Source: Sulfurovum lithotrophicum (GTDB lineage: Bacteria > Campylobacterota > Campylobacteria > Campylobacterales > Sulfurovaceae). Taken from it: DNA of 64,000 nucleotides. The notes beneath the pieces are model-generated. The model made no database searches. It was not told where the DNA came from and was given only the letters and a program-made list of their open reading frames with translations. The stretch lies in assembly GCF_000987835.1 (NCBI RefSeq), contig NZ_CP011308.1, positions 682,001-746,000 on the forward strand, in the 5' to 3' direction. The position numbers were made by a program, and so were the translations under genes. How positions within the stretch are numbered: the stretch's first letter is position 1; each line of letters opens with the position of its first letter. Below are positions 43,091-52,791 of the stretch, piece after piece.

Positions 43091-45052
43091 TTATGCGATT
43101 TCATAGAGTTTAATGAGACTATTGACTTCAGGTTTGCGTCCCAGCCACTCTTTGTAAAGTTCACTCATCTCTTTGGCGCCACCATTGGCGAGGATGATCT
43201 CTTTGTATCCTTTGGCACGCTCTTTGTTAAACCCCTCTTTCTCGTCGAGACATTCAAAGAAAGCATCGGCCGAGAGGACTTCCGCCCATTTGTAGCTGTA
43301 GTAGCCTGCTGCATATCCTCCGGCAAAGATGTGGGCAAAACCGTGTTGGAACTTGTTGTAGCTTGGTGGTCTGAGCAGGGAGGTCCTATCTCTGATGCTG
43401 TCAAGCAGCGCCTGTACTTTTTCTCCCTGGTAGAGCTTCTGGTGCAGTTTGAAATCGAAGAGAGAGAACTCGACCTGTCTGAGGATACCTAGTGCCGCTT
43501 GAAAGTTTTTGGTTTCTTTGATTTTTCGCATCAGTTCCCCTGAAATGGGTTCCCCCGTTTCATAATGGAATCCAAAACGCTTGAGTATTGCTGCTTCATA
43601 GGCAAAGTTCTCCAGGAATTGCGAGGGGAATTCTACCACATCCCAGGCAACCCCGTTGATGCCTGAGACAGCACGCTCATGGCACTTTCCGAAGAGATGG
43701 TGAATAGCATGTCCCATTTCATGGAAAAGAGTGACGACATCGTCGTGCCTGAGCAGAGAAGGCGCATTTTCTATTTTGGGAGAGAAATTACATACGACAA
43801 AGGCCGAAGCGAGGTGGGGCATGCCTTTGCTGTCTGTAAAATGGGTCTCCCAGTCATTCATCCATGCGCCGCCGCGTTTCTCTTTGCGTGCTTCCAGATC
43901 AAAGTAAATGCGTCCCGACAGCTCACCGTTCTCATAGATATCAAAGGGTTTGACACAGGCATGCCAGGTTGGAACATTGGCAGTTTTGAAGGTCACGTCA
44001 AAGAGCTCTGAAACGATGTCAAGCATACCGTTGAGGACTTTTTCCTGTTCGAAATAGGGTTTGGTCATCGTGTCGTCAAAATCGAATTTTTCTTTTTTGA
44101 GCTTTTCACTGTAATACCCTACATCATAGGAGGCAAGATCGTCAATGCCATCTGTTTTTTTCGCGTAGGCTTTCAGCTCTTCAAGTTCTTCTTTTGCCTG
44201 AGGCAGTGCAGCATCGGCCAGAGTATCGAGAAAACCGAGAACCTCTTCTTCTGTATTGGCATCACGTGTCTCGAGTGCATACTTGGCATAGTTCTCAAAG
44301 CCGAGCAGTCGGGCCTTCTCCTGCTTGAGTGCAAGGATCTGGTCGATCACTTCGGCATTTTCAGGTGCCCGTGTATTGTAGGCTTTGTAAAGCTCCTTTC
44401 TGTACTCACGGTTTGGCCCGTAAGTCATGTAAGCCATGTAGCTCGGGATCTGCAGAGTGAATTTGTAGATGGTCTTTCCCTCTAGCTTCTCTGTGGCAGC
44501 ATCGATATCGGTCTGCGGCATTCCTTGCACATCTTTTGGATCTTCTATAATAAGCTCATAGACATTGGTGGCATTGAGAAGGTTCTGTGAAAAGCTGTTG
44601 GAGAGTTCAGAGAGGTGCAGGTTTATCTCTTCCATTCTTTTCTTTTTGTCTTTGGGAAGTTTGGCACCGGAAAGTACAAAATCTCTTACTTCGTTCCTGA
44701 CAACGGTCTTGGCCTCTTCATCTTCGGCTCTGATCTTTTCAAGTTTATGAAAAAGTGCTTCGTTCTGTGCGATCTCGGAAGAGAATTTGGAGAGCAGGGG
44801 GATGGAGGATTCATAGGCTTTCTGTGTCTCGTCAGAGTTCATAACTGAGTTGAGGTGTGAGAGCGGGGTAAAAAAGAGTCCGAGTTCCTCATCCATATCC
44901 TGCATGGGTTTAAGAATTTTTTCATAACTCGTCTCGCTGTTTTTTGTGATCTCGTCTATTTTGGCTCTCTGTCTGTCAAGCAGTGTCTCCAGTTTCTGGG
45001 GAAAGGTATCCAAATGGTCTATTTTAAATTCTTTAAACATAACGGTTTTCAT
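43091..45052 (-). CDS. M3-family oligopeptidase (oligopeptidase A-like)
   Basis: About 653 residues from ATG 45052. Upstream in-frame codons overlap a likely -10 (TACAAT), so an earlier start is unlikely, while ATG 45040 is also possible. The zinc site is VTLFHEMGHAIHHLFGKCHE (HExxH), with the third ligand expected in VEFPSQFLENFAYE. Typical M3 segments are VCNFSP, GFAHIFAGGYAAGYYSYKW and GRIYFDLEARKEKRGGAW. It degrades short peptides in the cytoplasm, including signal-peptide fragments. Confidence 0.9.
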   Translation of the reverse strand: MKTVMFKEFKIDHLDTFPQKLETLLDRQRAKIDEITKNSETSYEKILKPMQDMDEELGLFFTPLSHLNSVMNSDETQKAYESSIPLLSKFSSEIAQNEALFHKLEKIRAEDEEAKTVVRNEVRDFVLSGAKLPKDKKKRMEEINLHLSELSNSFSQNLLNATNVYELIIEDPKDVQGMPQTDIDAATEKLEGKTIYKFTLQIPSYMAYMTYGPNREYRKELYKAYNTRAPENAEVIDQILALKQEKARLLGFENYAKYALETRDANTEEEVLGFLDTLADAALPQAKEELEELKAYAKKTDGIDDLASYDVGYYSEKLKKEKFDFDDTMTKPYFEQEKVLNGMLDIVSELFDVTFKTANVPTWHACVKPFDIYENGELSGRIYFDLEARKEKRGGAWMNDWETHFTDSKGMPHLASAFVVCNFSPKIENAPSLLRHDDVVTLFHEMGHAIHHLFGKCHERAVSGINGVAWDVVEFPSQFLENFAYEAAILKRFGFHYETGEPISGELMRKIKETKNFQAALGILRQVEFSLFDFKLHQKLYQGEKVQALLDSIRDRTSLLRPPSYNKFQHGFAHIFAGGYAAGYYSYKWAEVLSADAFFECLDEKEGFNKERAKGYKEIILANGGAKEMSELYKEWLGRKPEVNSLIKLYEIA

Positions 45053-45152
45053 ATCCAATTTATTATTTTCGTGATTGTAGCACATCGCGTGTTAGTATTA
45101 ACAAACTTTGGATAAAATAATAGGATTATTACGCTACTTAAGGATAAAAAGA

Positions 45153-45596
45153 ATGAAAGTATTATTGATAAAAGATGTAAAGTCACTAGGCAAAGCTGGA
45201 GAGATCAAAGAAGTAAAAGACGGATACGGACAGAACTTCCTTATTAACAAAGGTCTTGCAAAACTGGCAACACCGGATGTAGTAGAGAACTGGAAAGCGG
45301 AACAGGCCCGAAAGGAAAAAGAACTTAAAGAGGAGATCGCCCGTTTTGAAGCGGAAAAGAAAAAACTCGAAGCGCATACGATCCGCATTGAAAAACAGTC
45401 CGCTCCGGTAGGGATTAAAGGGTCGGTCGGGAATTCCGATATCTCCGCAGCGATTAAAGAACAGCTGGACATCGATCTTGACAAGAAGCATATCAATCTG
45501 AAAAAAGCATTGAAATCCACAGGAGTCCATGAAGTGGATGCCAAACTCGGACACGGTATTCATGCCACGCTGAAAGTGGAAGTGGTAGGTGTCTAA
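45153..45596 (+). CDS. rplI: Ribosomal protein bL9
   Basis: 147 residues from ATG 45153, preceded by AAGGA at good spacing; the frame opens 15 codons earlier without support. The N-terminal domain [26 protein letters not shown] followed by NFLINKGLA is the L9 signature. A long connecting helix and the C-terminal domain ([13 protein letters not shown]) follow. L9 binds 23S rRNA and reaches along the ribosome surface. It heads the rplI-hslV-hslU cluster, 2 nt before hslV. Confidence 0.93.
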   Translation: MKVLLIKDVKSLGKAGEIKEVKDGYGQNFLINKGLAKLATPDVVENWKAEQARKEKELKEEIARFEAEKKKLEAHTIRIEKQSAPVGIKGSVGNSDISAAIKEQLDIDLDKKHINLKKALKSTGVHEVDAKLGHGIHATLKVEVVGV

Positions 45597-45598
45597 AC

Positions 45599-46129
45599 AT
45601 GTTTGACGCTACTACGATACTGGGGTACAAGGCGGACGGCAAAGCGGTCATAGGCGGTGACGGACAGGTGACTTTCGGCGATACGGTACTCAAAAGCAAT
45701 GCCACGAAGATACGTACTCTTTACGAGGGAAAGATCCTGGCAGGGTTTGCCGGAAGTACGGCGGATGCTTTCAACCTCTTCGATATGTTCGAAGGGATAC
45801 TGGCAGAGAAGAGAGGGGATCTTTTCAAATCGGTGATCGGTTTTTCCAAAATGTGGCGGAAAGACAAACATTTGCGCCAGCTCGAAGCGATGATGATCGT
45901 ATTGGACAGGGAGCATATCTTCATTCTTTCGGGAACCGGTGATGTGGTCGAACCCCAGGACGGGAAGATCGCGGCGATAGGGTCGGGAGGAAATTATGCC
46001 ATTTCAGCTGCAAGAGCACTGGACAAACATGCAAATCTGGAACCGAGGGAACTTGTGCAGGAATCACTTGAAGTAGCTGGTGACCTTTGTATCTATACAA
46101 ATAAAAATATAAAGATATTGGAACTGTAA
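45599..46129 (+). CDS. hslV: ATP-dependent protease peptidase subunit HslV
   Basis: 176 residues. It starts [31 protein letters not shown]; the catalytic N-terminal Thr is probably one of the two Thr residues at positions 5-6 after processing of a short propeptide. [10 protein letters not shown] and [15 protein letters not shown] are standard family elements. HslV forms a proteasome-like double hexamer driven by HslU, encoded 11 nt downstream. Confidence 0.92.
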   Translation: MFDATTILGYKADGKAVIGGDGQVTFGDTVLKSNATKIRTLYEGKILAGFAGSTADAFNLFDMFEGILAEKRGDLFKSVIGFSKMWRKDKHLRQLEAMMIVLDREHIFILSGTGDVVEPQDGKIAAIGSGGNYAISAARALDKHANLEPRELVQESLEVAGDLCIYTNKNIKILEL

Positions 46130-46140
46130 GGAATTTTGAA

Positions 46141-47469
46141 TTGGAGAATTTGACACCAAAAGAGATCGTAGCACATCTTGACAACTATGTCATAGGACAG
46201 GATGATGCCAAGAGGACCATTGCTGTAGCATTGAGAAACCGTTACCGACGTATGCAGCTCGACCATGAGATGCAGCAGGATGTCACGCCGAAGAATATTT
46301 TGATGATCGGCAGTACCGGTGTGGGTAAAACGGAGATTGCCAGAAGACTGGCGAAAATGATGAACCTGCCTTTCATCAAAGTAGAAGCGAGCAAATATAC
46401 CGAAGTGGGCTTTGTAGGGAGAGACGTTGAGTCGATGATACGTGATCTTGCAGCAACGGCGATGACGATCGTGCGTGAGAGCGAGAATGAGAAGAATGCG
46501 GAGAAGATCGAGAATTATATAGAGAACAAGATCATCGAGAAACTGCTTCCGCCGCTTCCTGCAGGAGCCAGCGAGCAGAAGCAGGCCGAGTATGATGCCT
46601 CCTTTGCCAGAATGCAGGAGAAGTTCGCCAAAGGGGAACTGGACCATCTTAAGATCAAAGTGACCATGCCGAACAATCCGCAAATGCCTGAAGAGGGACT
46701 GCCGCCGCAAATGATACAGGTACAGGAGTCCATCGTCAAAGTACTTGGCGGGATGGGAAAAAAAGGGCCGGAAAAAGAAGTGACGGTCAAAGAGGCCAGG
46801 AAGATACTGGCACAGGAAGCGAGTGAAACGCTGCTGGATGAAGAGCAGCTGAAAGAACTGGCACTGGAGAAAGTGGAGAAGGGCGGTATCGTTTTTCTTG
46901 ACGAGGTTGACAAGATCGCTGTCCCTTCAAATTCACAGGGACGACAGGACCCGAGCAAGGAAGGGGTGCAGAGAGACCTGCTTCCTATTGTAGAAGGTTC
47001 AACTGTAGCAACCAAACTGGGGCAGGTCAAAACCGACCATATCCTTTTCATCGCGGCGGGAGCATTTCATTTGAGTAAACCAAGTGATCTCATTCCGGAA
47101 CTACAGGGACGTTTCCCCTTAAGGGTAGAGCTCAACTCATTGAACGAGGAGGCGCTTTACCGCATATTGACCGAACCGAAGCATTCGCTGGTCAAACAAT
47201 ATCAGGCATTGATGGCGGTTGAAGGTGTGGAACTGGAATTTGAGGAGAGTGCACTGCATGCCATTGCACACTACTCTCTGATGGCGAATGAGAAAACGGA
47301 AGATATCGGCGCAAGACGTCTACATACAGTCATGGAGAAGATCATCGAAGAGATTAGCTTTACGGCGGATGAACACAGTGGAGAGAAAGTAGTTATCGAC
47401 AGATTATTGGTCAAAGATAAGATAGGCCAGGTTGTGGAAGATGAGGATACGACGAGATACATTCTTTAA
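46141..47469 (+). CDS. hslU: HslUV unfoldase ATPase HslU
   Basis: 442 residues from TTG. An AAA+ ATPase with Walker A MIGSTGVGKTEIARRLA, VEASKYTEVGFVGRDVESMIRDL (pore and sensor region), I-domain insertion (about 110-240), Walker B IVFLDEVDKIA, and sensor/arginine-finger ELQGRFPLRVEL. The C-terminus ends in TTRYIL, the tail that inserts into HslV. It unfolds substrates and feeds them to the HslV chamber. A member of the dispersed palindrome family follows. Confidence 0.93.
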   Translation: MENLTPKEIVAHLDNYVIGQDDAKRTIAVALRNRYRRMQLDHEMQQDVTPKNILMIGSTGVGKTEIARRLAKMMNLPFIKVEASKYTEVGFVGRDVESMIRDLAATAMTIVRESENEKNAEKIENYIENKIIEKLLPPLPAGASEQKQAEYDASFARMQEKFAKGELDHLKIKVTMPNNPQMPEEGLPPQMIQVQESIVKVLGGMGKKGPEKEVTVKEARKILAQEASETLLDEEQLKELALEKVEKGGIVFLDEVDKIAVPSNSQGRQDPSKEGVQRDLLPIVEGSTVATKLGQVKTDHILFIAAGAFHLSKPSDLIPELQGRFPLRVELNSLNEEALYRILTEPKHSLVKQYQALMAVEGVELEFEESALHAIAHYSLMANEKTEDIGARRLHTVMEKIIEEISFTADEHSGEKVVIDRLLVKDKIGQVVEDEDTTRYIL

Positions 47470-47495
47470 TTTTGAATGTTGAGAGTTGAGCGGAG

Positions 47496-47513
47496 GGTGC
47501 GTATTCATGCACC
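47496..47513. repeat. Palindrome unit between hslU and era
   Basis: GGTGC, GTATTCAT, GCACC preceded by GGAG: a divergent unit of the dispersed family, 29 nt before the era start. Confidence 0.5.
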
Positions 47514-47541
47514 ATGAAAGAAACAGAATAAATGGAGCAAA

Positions 47542-48444
47542 ATGTTTAATAAAGGAAAAAAAGATACCAAAGCGGGATTTGTTGCAGTAGTGGGAAGACC
47601 CAATGCAGGGAAGAGTACCCTTCTCAATTATCTGGTGGGTGAAAAACTGGCAATGGTTTCCAAGAAAGCGCAAGCAACACGTAAACGTATGAACATCATA
47701 GTGATGCATGAGAATGCCCAGATTATCTTTGTGGATACTCCCGGGATACATGAAAAAGAGAGATTGCTCAACAAATTTATGCTTGATGAAGCACTCAAAG
47801 CAATGGGGGATGCGGACCTGATCGTTTTCCTGGCCCCGGTAACGGACAAACTTACGGAATATGAAAAATTTCTATCGCTGAATGAATCCAAAAACACCAA
47901 ACATATCGTAGTACTTACAAAAATGGACCATGTCAAACAGGGAGATATTCTTAAAAAACTGGGTGAGTACCAGAAATATCAGGACCGTTTTGAAGCAATC
48001 ATTCCTTTTTCAGTTAATAAAAAGGTAGGCAGGAAACAGTTGCTTGACGAGATCGTGAAATATTTGCCCCAATCTCCTTTCCTTTATGATACAGAGATAC
48101 TGACGACAGAGAATATTCGTGATATCTATAAAGAACTGATACGTGAATCCATATTTGAGAACCTGAGTGACGAGATACCTTATGAGAGCGATGTAACGAT
48201 TGAAAAGATAGAAGAGGATGATACCATGGACAGGGTGTATGCAACGATAGTTGTGGAAAAAGAGACCCAGAAGGGGATGATTGTCGGACAGAAAGGTTCG
48301 GGTATCAAGCGTGTGGGAAAACTTGCACGCGAACAGATGGAATTCTTTTCGGGAAAGAGGATCTTTTTGGATCTGCATGTGGCAGTGAAAAAAGGGTGGA
48401 GCAAGAATAGAGAGAGTCTCGAAGAGTTTGGCTATATTTCCTAA
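47542..48444 (+). CDS. era: GTPase Era
   Basis: 300 residues. G1 VVGRPNAGKSTLLNYL, G3 IIFVDTPGIHE and G4 VVLTKMDHV define the GTPase domain. The C-terminal KH domain shows KGMIVGQKGSGIKRVGKLAREQMEFF and ends LHVAVKKGWSKNRESLEEFGY. Era binds the 3' end of 16S rRNA and assists 30S assembly. It is the last gene before the secretin locus, which has a separate promoter region. Confidence 0.94.
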   Translation: MFNKGKKDTKAGFVAVVGRPNAGKSTLLNYLVGEKLAMVSKKAQATRKRMNIIVMHENAQIIFVDTPGIHEKERLLNKFMLDEALKAMGDADLIVFLAPVTDKLTEYEKFLSLNESKNTKHIVVLTKMDHVKQGDILKKLGEYQKYQDRFEAIIPFSVNKKVGRKQLLDEIVKYLPQSPFLYDTEILTTENIRDIYKELIRESIFENLSDEIPYESDVTIEKIEEDDTMDRVYATIVVEKETQKGMIVGQKGSGIKRVGKLAREQMEFFSGKRIFLDLHVAVKKGWSKNRESLEEFGYIS

Positions 48445-48499
48445 GAAAGACACTTTCTTACTACTTTCCTATGGCCATTAAAATAACATATAATTAAAA

Positions 48500-48531
48500 A
48501 AAGTTATCTTTTTCCTTAGAAATATAACTTT
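48500..48531. promoter_or_regulatory. Inverted repeat in the promoter region of the secretin operon
   Basis: AAAGTTAT at 48500-48507 and ATAACTTT at 48524-48531, arms 8 bp, loop 16 nt, 59 bp before the start at 48590. ACATATAATT, a possible -10, is just upstream. It could be an operator for control of this operon, or a stem in the leader. Confidence 0.4.
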
Positions 48532-48589
48532 GTAAGATTATTTTAATATTATAACATATATAATTGGTTAACAAACAAGGAAGTGGAAA

Positions 48590-50131
48590 ATGTTTTTGGA
48601 AAAAAATTCATCAAATAAGTCAAGATCGGATATAAGAAATATTGTAACACTTGATGCATATACTGATAAAAAGTATATATTCAAAGGTGATAAGTTTGAA
48701 TCTTTGAAAAAGCTCAGTTACAATAAGTCTAACTTTATTGCTTCTTATGTAAGTAATAAAGATATCATCACGGCAAAAGTACACCTGAGCCGAAGTATTC
48801 CCGAGGAGGATGTTCAGGATATTCTGGATATCAAAGCTTATGAAGAGCTTGGGCTTGATCAGGCCACTGACTATGCAATCTCCCATGAGGAAGTAAATAC
48901 TACAGCAGAGGAGAGAGAGTTTCATATTTTCGTTGCACAGCCTGAAGTGCTGGAATCTCTTTTTCTTCCTGCAAAGGAAGAGACCAAATATCTTGACCTG
49001 ATCGTACCTGCACCTCTTTTATATAAAACCATATACAAAAGAGATATTCTGCAGGATAGCGGTATCCACTGTTTTCTTTACTTCAACACATTTGATGCAT
49101 CGGTCACGTTCTATAATAATGGTGAGTATCTTTATTCCAAGTCTATCGATTTTTCACTGGAGCATATATATGACAAATATTGTGAACTGGTCGGAGAAAA
49201 AATAGATGAGGAAGAGTTCTTTACTATTTTGGAGTCTGAAGGCTTAAAGGCCACAGACAGTGCTTATCAGCAAAATCTCATGAAGATTTTCGGTGAAGTT
49301 TTCATTACGATCAACGATATCATTATTTATATCAAACGGGCATTCAAGCTTGAAACAATAGATAATATGTATATCGGGAGTGTCCAGGGACCGATAATCG
49401 GCCTGGATGATTACAGCGAGAATTATCTGGGATTGCAGTCAGGAGATTTTAACTTCGATTACCATATTAGCAGTGATGAATGGTATACGGACCAGCTTCA
49501 GTATTTGATGCTGCTTTCTTCCCTGGATTATCTGGAAGATGAAGCTTCTGTCGTAAACCTGACGATGTTCCCTCGCCCGCCATCTTTTCTGAACCGTGCG
49601 AGCGGGCAGTTCATTATTGCAACTGTTGCGGCTATTTCAGTGGGGTTAGCCTATCCATTGGTTTATCTCGTCGGTTCCTATGCCAACGAGGCAAAGATAT
49701 ATGCGCTGAAGATACAGAATGACCAGCTTACGGCAGAAGCGAACAAGTATAAAAAGATTTTAGGTGAAAAGAAAAAGATCATTACCGGACTTGACAAACG
49801 GATTGCAACACTCTCCAAAACCTATAACAATAAAGCAAAAACGCTGACTTCAATTTATGACAAGAAAGTGAATTATCGTCTCAAATCTGAAATATTCTAT
49901 AGTATTGCAGAAGACCTGGAAAAAAATAACGTCAATGTAGATAGGGTCTATAGTAAAGAGAATACTATATGGCTTTCACTGGTAAGTTCAGATGACAGAA
50001 AGCTGACAGAACTTATCAAGTACATCTCTGACAAGCATTTTGACGAGATAAACTCCATTGATATTGAATTGATTAAAAAAGATCCTGATAGTGCATACTA
50101 TAAAGGTCTGTTAAAGGTGGATTTAAGATGA
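48590..50131 (+). CDS. PilM-PilN-type fusion (MshI-like) assembly protein
   Basis: 513 residues; AAGGAA precedes the ATG. Residues 1-330 look like an actin-fold PilM/MshI domain (LDLIVPAPLLYKTIY, HCFLYFNTFDASVTFYNNGEYLYSKSID). A membrane helix (341-363) and a coiled coil (about 366-415) then lead into a small alpha/beta periplasmic domain, the layout of PilN. The cytoplasmic PilM and the membrane PilN, usually two proteins, would thus be one chain. It should link the ATPase side to the periplasmic alignment complex. It overlaps the PilO-like gene by 4 nt. Confidence 0.72.
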   Translation: MFLEKNSSNKSRSDIRNIVTLDAYTDKKYIFKGDKFESLKKLSYNKSNFIASYVSNKDIITAKVHLSRSIPEEDVQDILDIKAYEELGLDQATDYAISHEEVNTTAEEREFHIFVAQPEVLESLFLPAKEETKYLDLIVPAPLLYKTIYKRDILQDSGIHCFLYFNTFDASVTFYNNGEYLYSKSIDFSLEHIYDKYCELVGEKIDEEEFFTILESEGLKATDSAYQQNLMKIFGEVFITINDIIIYIKRAFKLETIDNMYIGSVQGPIIGLDDYSENYLGLQSGDFNFDYHISSDEWYTDQLQYLMLLSSLDYLEDEASVVNLTMFPRPPSFLNRASGQFIIATVAAISVGLAYPLVYLVGSYANEAKIYALKIQNDQLTAEANKYKKILGEKKKIITGLDKRIATLSKTYNNKAKTLTSIYDKKVNYRLKSEIFYSIAEDLEKNNVNVDRVYSKENTIWLSLVSSDDRKLTELIKYISDKHFDEINSIDIELIKKDPDSAYYKGLLKVDLR

Positions 50132-50781
50132 AATTTATAGAGGACAAACTTGAAGAGCTGGACAATTATTTTGCTCCTAAGAAGGAGAGTGAAAAATGGT
50201 TGATCATTCTGGGGGTCGCCGGGATCATTGCTTATCTTGCTTATGCTTACCTCCTTCCTTATGCGGAAGAGAGATATAAAAAGAGTGAGATCACCAAGAA
50301 AAACATTCAAAAAAGTATTGCAGATAATAATACCTATTTGAATTCAATCACAGTCCGCGGTGACAGAAACTATTATGTCAAGAAATATGACAATGATATT
50401 GCCAGAAAGAAACAGAATATCGTGGCGTTGGATAAGAAAATACAGTTTATTGACAGTAGTCTCCAAAAACTTTCTGATATGCTATTCAACCAGAAAAGCT
50501 GGTCACGATTTTTGAACTCCATTACAGACAGGGCTGAAGTACAGAATGTGGATATCAATTATATCTCCAATGACTATATTGATAACAAGGGAAGCTTCGG
50601 GCATGTACTTGAAATAGGGGTTGGATGCAAAGGAAATTACAAAAATATTGTAAAGTTCATGAATGAGTTGGAGCAAAATACGCTCGTGACCGATATTTAT
50701 GGTACAAATATGTCGGTGGATGCCAATGGTTCACAGATCGTAGCAGATATCAATATTTCGGTATGGGGGATAAACCACTAA
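50128..50781 (+). CDS. PilO/MshJ-like alignment-complex protein
   Basis: 217 residues: a short cytoplasmic N-terminus, one membrane helix (WLIILGVAGIIAYLAYAYLL, about 24-43), a coiled-coil segment (residues 50-115) and a C-terminal ferredoxin-like domain (HVLEIGVGCKGNYKNIVKFMNELEQNTLVTDI). This is the PilO pattern. In type IV pili and related systems PilO pairs with PilN between the inner-membrane platform and the secretin. Gene order supports the call. Confidence 0.7.
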   Translation: MKFIEDKLEELDNYFAPKKESEKWLIILGVAGIIAYLAYAYLLPYAEERYKKSEITKKNIQKSIADNNTYLNSITVRGDRNYYVKKYDNDIARKKQNIVALDKKIQFIDSSLQKLSDMLFNQKSWSRFLNSITDRAEVQNVDINYISNDYIDNKGSFGHVLEIGVGCKGNYKNIVKFMNELEQNTLVTDIYGTNMSVDANGSQIVADINISVWGINH

Positions 50782-51194
50782 TGAAAAAATTACTATTAAT
50801 TCCTGGACTTGTTGTGCTTTCATTGAATGCAGACCTTTCTGTCAAGCAGATAGGAAATATGGTTATCAAGATCCATGAAAAGAGACAAGGAACCGACCTT
50901 ACTACGCTTGAAAAGACCAAAGAACCATTTGTGGTCAGGCAGAAAGAGGAAAAAGAGACTGTCTATATACCACCTGCAATAGTGAAAGTAGAAGCCAAAA
51001 TGTCACTGCATGCTATTATGAACGACAAGGCATTTATCAATGATGCATGGAAAAGTGTCGGTGATAAGATTTTAGGTTATACAGTGGAGTACATTGGTAA
51101 AAGAGGAGTCGTACTTAAGAATGGCAACCAAATCAAAAAATTGTTTCTTCATGAAAACAAAAATGATTTCATCAAGATAGCAGAAGGGGAATAA
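50763..51194 (+). CDS. PilP/MshK-like or CtsR-like periplasmic protein
   Basis: 143 residues. A cleavable signal (KKLLLIPGLVVLSLNA), a charged linker and a C-terminal beta domain (VGDKILGYTVEYIGKRGVVLKNGNQIKKLFLHE) recall PilP/GspC homology-region domains. These connect the inner-membrane complex to the secretin. Its place directly before the secretin gene matches mshK and, from memory, Campylobacter ctsR. The frame opens at 50763, giving a 19-nt overlap with the PilO-like gene; ATG 50781 (MKKLLL) starts right at the end of that gene and may be the true start. Confidence 0.6.
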   Translation: MGDKPLMKKLLLIPGLVVLSLNADLSVKQIGNMVIKIHEKRQGTDLTTLEKTKEPFVVRQKEEKETVYIPPAIVKVEAKMSLHAIMNDKAFINDAWKSVGDKILGYTVEYIGKRGVVLKNGNQIKKLFLHENKNDFIKIAEGE

Positions 51195-51195
51195 A

Positions 51196-52791
51196 ATGAA
51201 AACAATACGAAACAGGGGAATGAAATTCATTGTCGCATGTGCAATATTCATTGGATTGACACAAGCATCAACGGCAGGAAGCTGTTCTACAAAACTTTTT
51301 AGTGTTACCATTGACAGTAAACTCAGCATTGGTGATGTCATAGAGAATCTGGCGGATACATGTGACCTGACGGTAAATGTCAAAGATGATGCTGCCAAAA
51401 AAAGAATGAACAAAAAACTCTATTACGTAAAGCTGAAAAACAGTACTTTGAAAGGATTTTTGAATACAATCCTGAAAGACAATGACCTGTACTATACGCT
51501 AAAAGGGAACAAGCTGACGATCTCCTATCTGATCACCAGAACATTCAAGATACACTATATTTCCGGAAAAAGAATAGGAAAAAGTAATGCGAATATTACC
51601 ATTGCAGGTTCTGCAGATTCTTCCGTTGGTGCCCAGGGCGGTGGCGGTGGCGGTGGCGCTAAAAGCGCAAGCAGTATCACAAAAACAGGTGTTTCCATTG
51701 AAAGTAATGATGAATTTAGATTCTGGCAGACGGTGCAGAAAGAGATTCAACGTATCCTGATCGGTGCGGGTGATGGAAGTACACACTATTCAAGAACAGG
51801 AGACAGCTGGACAGGACCTGATGGCCAGGTATGGGAATATAATCCGCTTGAGCCGATTGTCAATCCGGAAGCAGGTATGGTAACGGTAACCGGTACGGCA
51901 AGACAGATCAACAGAGTAGCGAGATACATTAACGCATTGAGCAGACAGATCAAAACACAGGTACTTATCGATGTGCGTATCCTGGCTGTCAAATTTGATG
52001 ACAGTAGGACGACAGGTGTCGACTGGTCACAGCTTTATGGTCTGGAAAACTTTGCTGTCAATTCTTTGATGATGGCACAAAAAAATGTTGCATCCTATAC
52101 TTTCGACGCTCTCCAGGGTATCACTGATACAGAATTTGCCCCTGGGACACAACCAAGAAATGGAAACATTGTTCAGCTGACGGGGAAGGCAGATCTCAAT
52201 GAAGTCGTGAAGTTTCTTGCTACACAGGGAGATGTCAAAGCGATCTCAAGCCCAAGGGTCATGACCCTTAACAATCAGCCGGCAATGATCTCAGTGGGTA
52301 GAGAGCTTTTCTATAAGATCAAGTCTACCAGCGCACTTGGTACCGGAAATAATGCTAATACAGCTCAGGGTGAAGTTGTTGATTCTGTTTTTGCAGGTAT
52401 TTTGCTGGATATCACTCCGGAAATAGGAAATAATGGTATTATCACATTGAAGATCAATCCATCAATTTCGGAACCGGTAGATGAGGTATCTACTGGAATA
52501 GGAACAAGAAATATTCCACCTGACCTTATTAGAAGACAAATTGCTTCTGTAGTGAAAGTCAAAGACGGTGAGCATGCGATCCTTGGTGGTTTGATCACGT
52601 CCAGTACTGGTACAAAGGTTAATAAAATACCACTGTTAGGCGATATACCTCTATTGAAGTATGTCTTCTCACATGAAGAGAAGATCAACAAGGTAGAAGA
52701 GTTGGTCCTCATCCTTACACCGCATATCATAAGATCTTCCAAGTCTGTCACACTGAAAGACCTTGGATATACAAAACTCAATGAAAAGTAG
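51196..52791 (+). CDS. Outer-membrane secretin (MshL/CtsD-like)
   Basis: 531 residues. The signal peptide is KFIVACAIFIGLTQAST; ATG 51220 is an alternative start. An N-terminal STN-like domain (SVTIDSKLSIGDVIENLADTCDLTV) is followed by a Gly-rich linker (about residues 145-155), an N1-type domain (MVTVTGTARQINRVARYINALSRQIKTQVLIDVRI) and the secretin core. The core contains LATQGDVKAISSPRVMTLNNQPA, GILLDITPEIGNNGIITLKI, VKDGEHAILGGLI and KIPLLGDIPLLKYVFS. It forms the gated outer-membrane ring for pilus or DNA passage. Confidence 0.9.
   Translation: MKTIRNRGMKFIVACAIFIGLTQASTAGSCSTKLFSVTIDSKLSIGDVIENLADTCDLTVNVKDDAAKKRMNKKLYYVKLKNSTLKGFLNTILKDNDLYYTLKGNKLTISYLITRTFKIHYISGKRIGKSNANITIAGSADSSVGAQGGGGGGGAKSASSITKTGVSIESNDEFRFWQTVQKEIQRILIGAGDGSTHYSRTGDSWTGPDGQVWEYNPLEPIVNPEAGMVTVTGTARQINRVARYINALSRQIKTQVLIDVRILAVKFDDSRTTGVDWSQLYGLENFAVNSLMMAQKNVASYTFDALQGITDTEFAPGTQPRNGNIVQLTGKADLNEVVKFLATQGDVKAISSPRVMTLNNQPAMISVGRELFYKIKSTSALGTGNNANTAQGEVVDSVFAGILLDITPEIGNNGIITLKINPSISEPVDEVSTGIGTRNIPPDLIRRQIASVVKVKDGEHAILGGLITSSTGTKVNKIPLLGDIPLLKYVFSHEEKINKVEELVLILTPHIIRSSKSVTLKDLGYTKLNEK

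Noticed and set aside
31311-47513. Palindromes considered as a CRISPR array
   Set aside because: Copies are kilobases apart, palindromic and located at gene ends, with no regular spacers and no cas genes.
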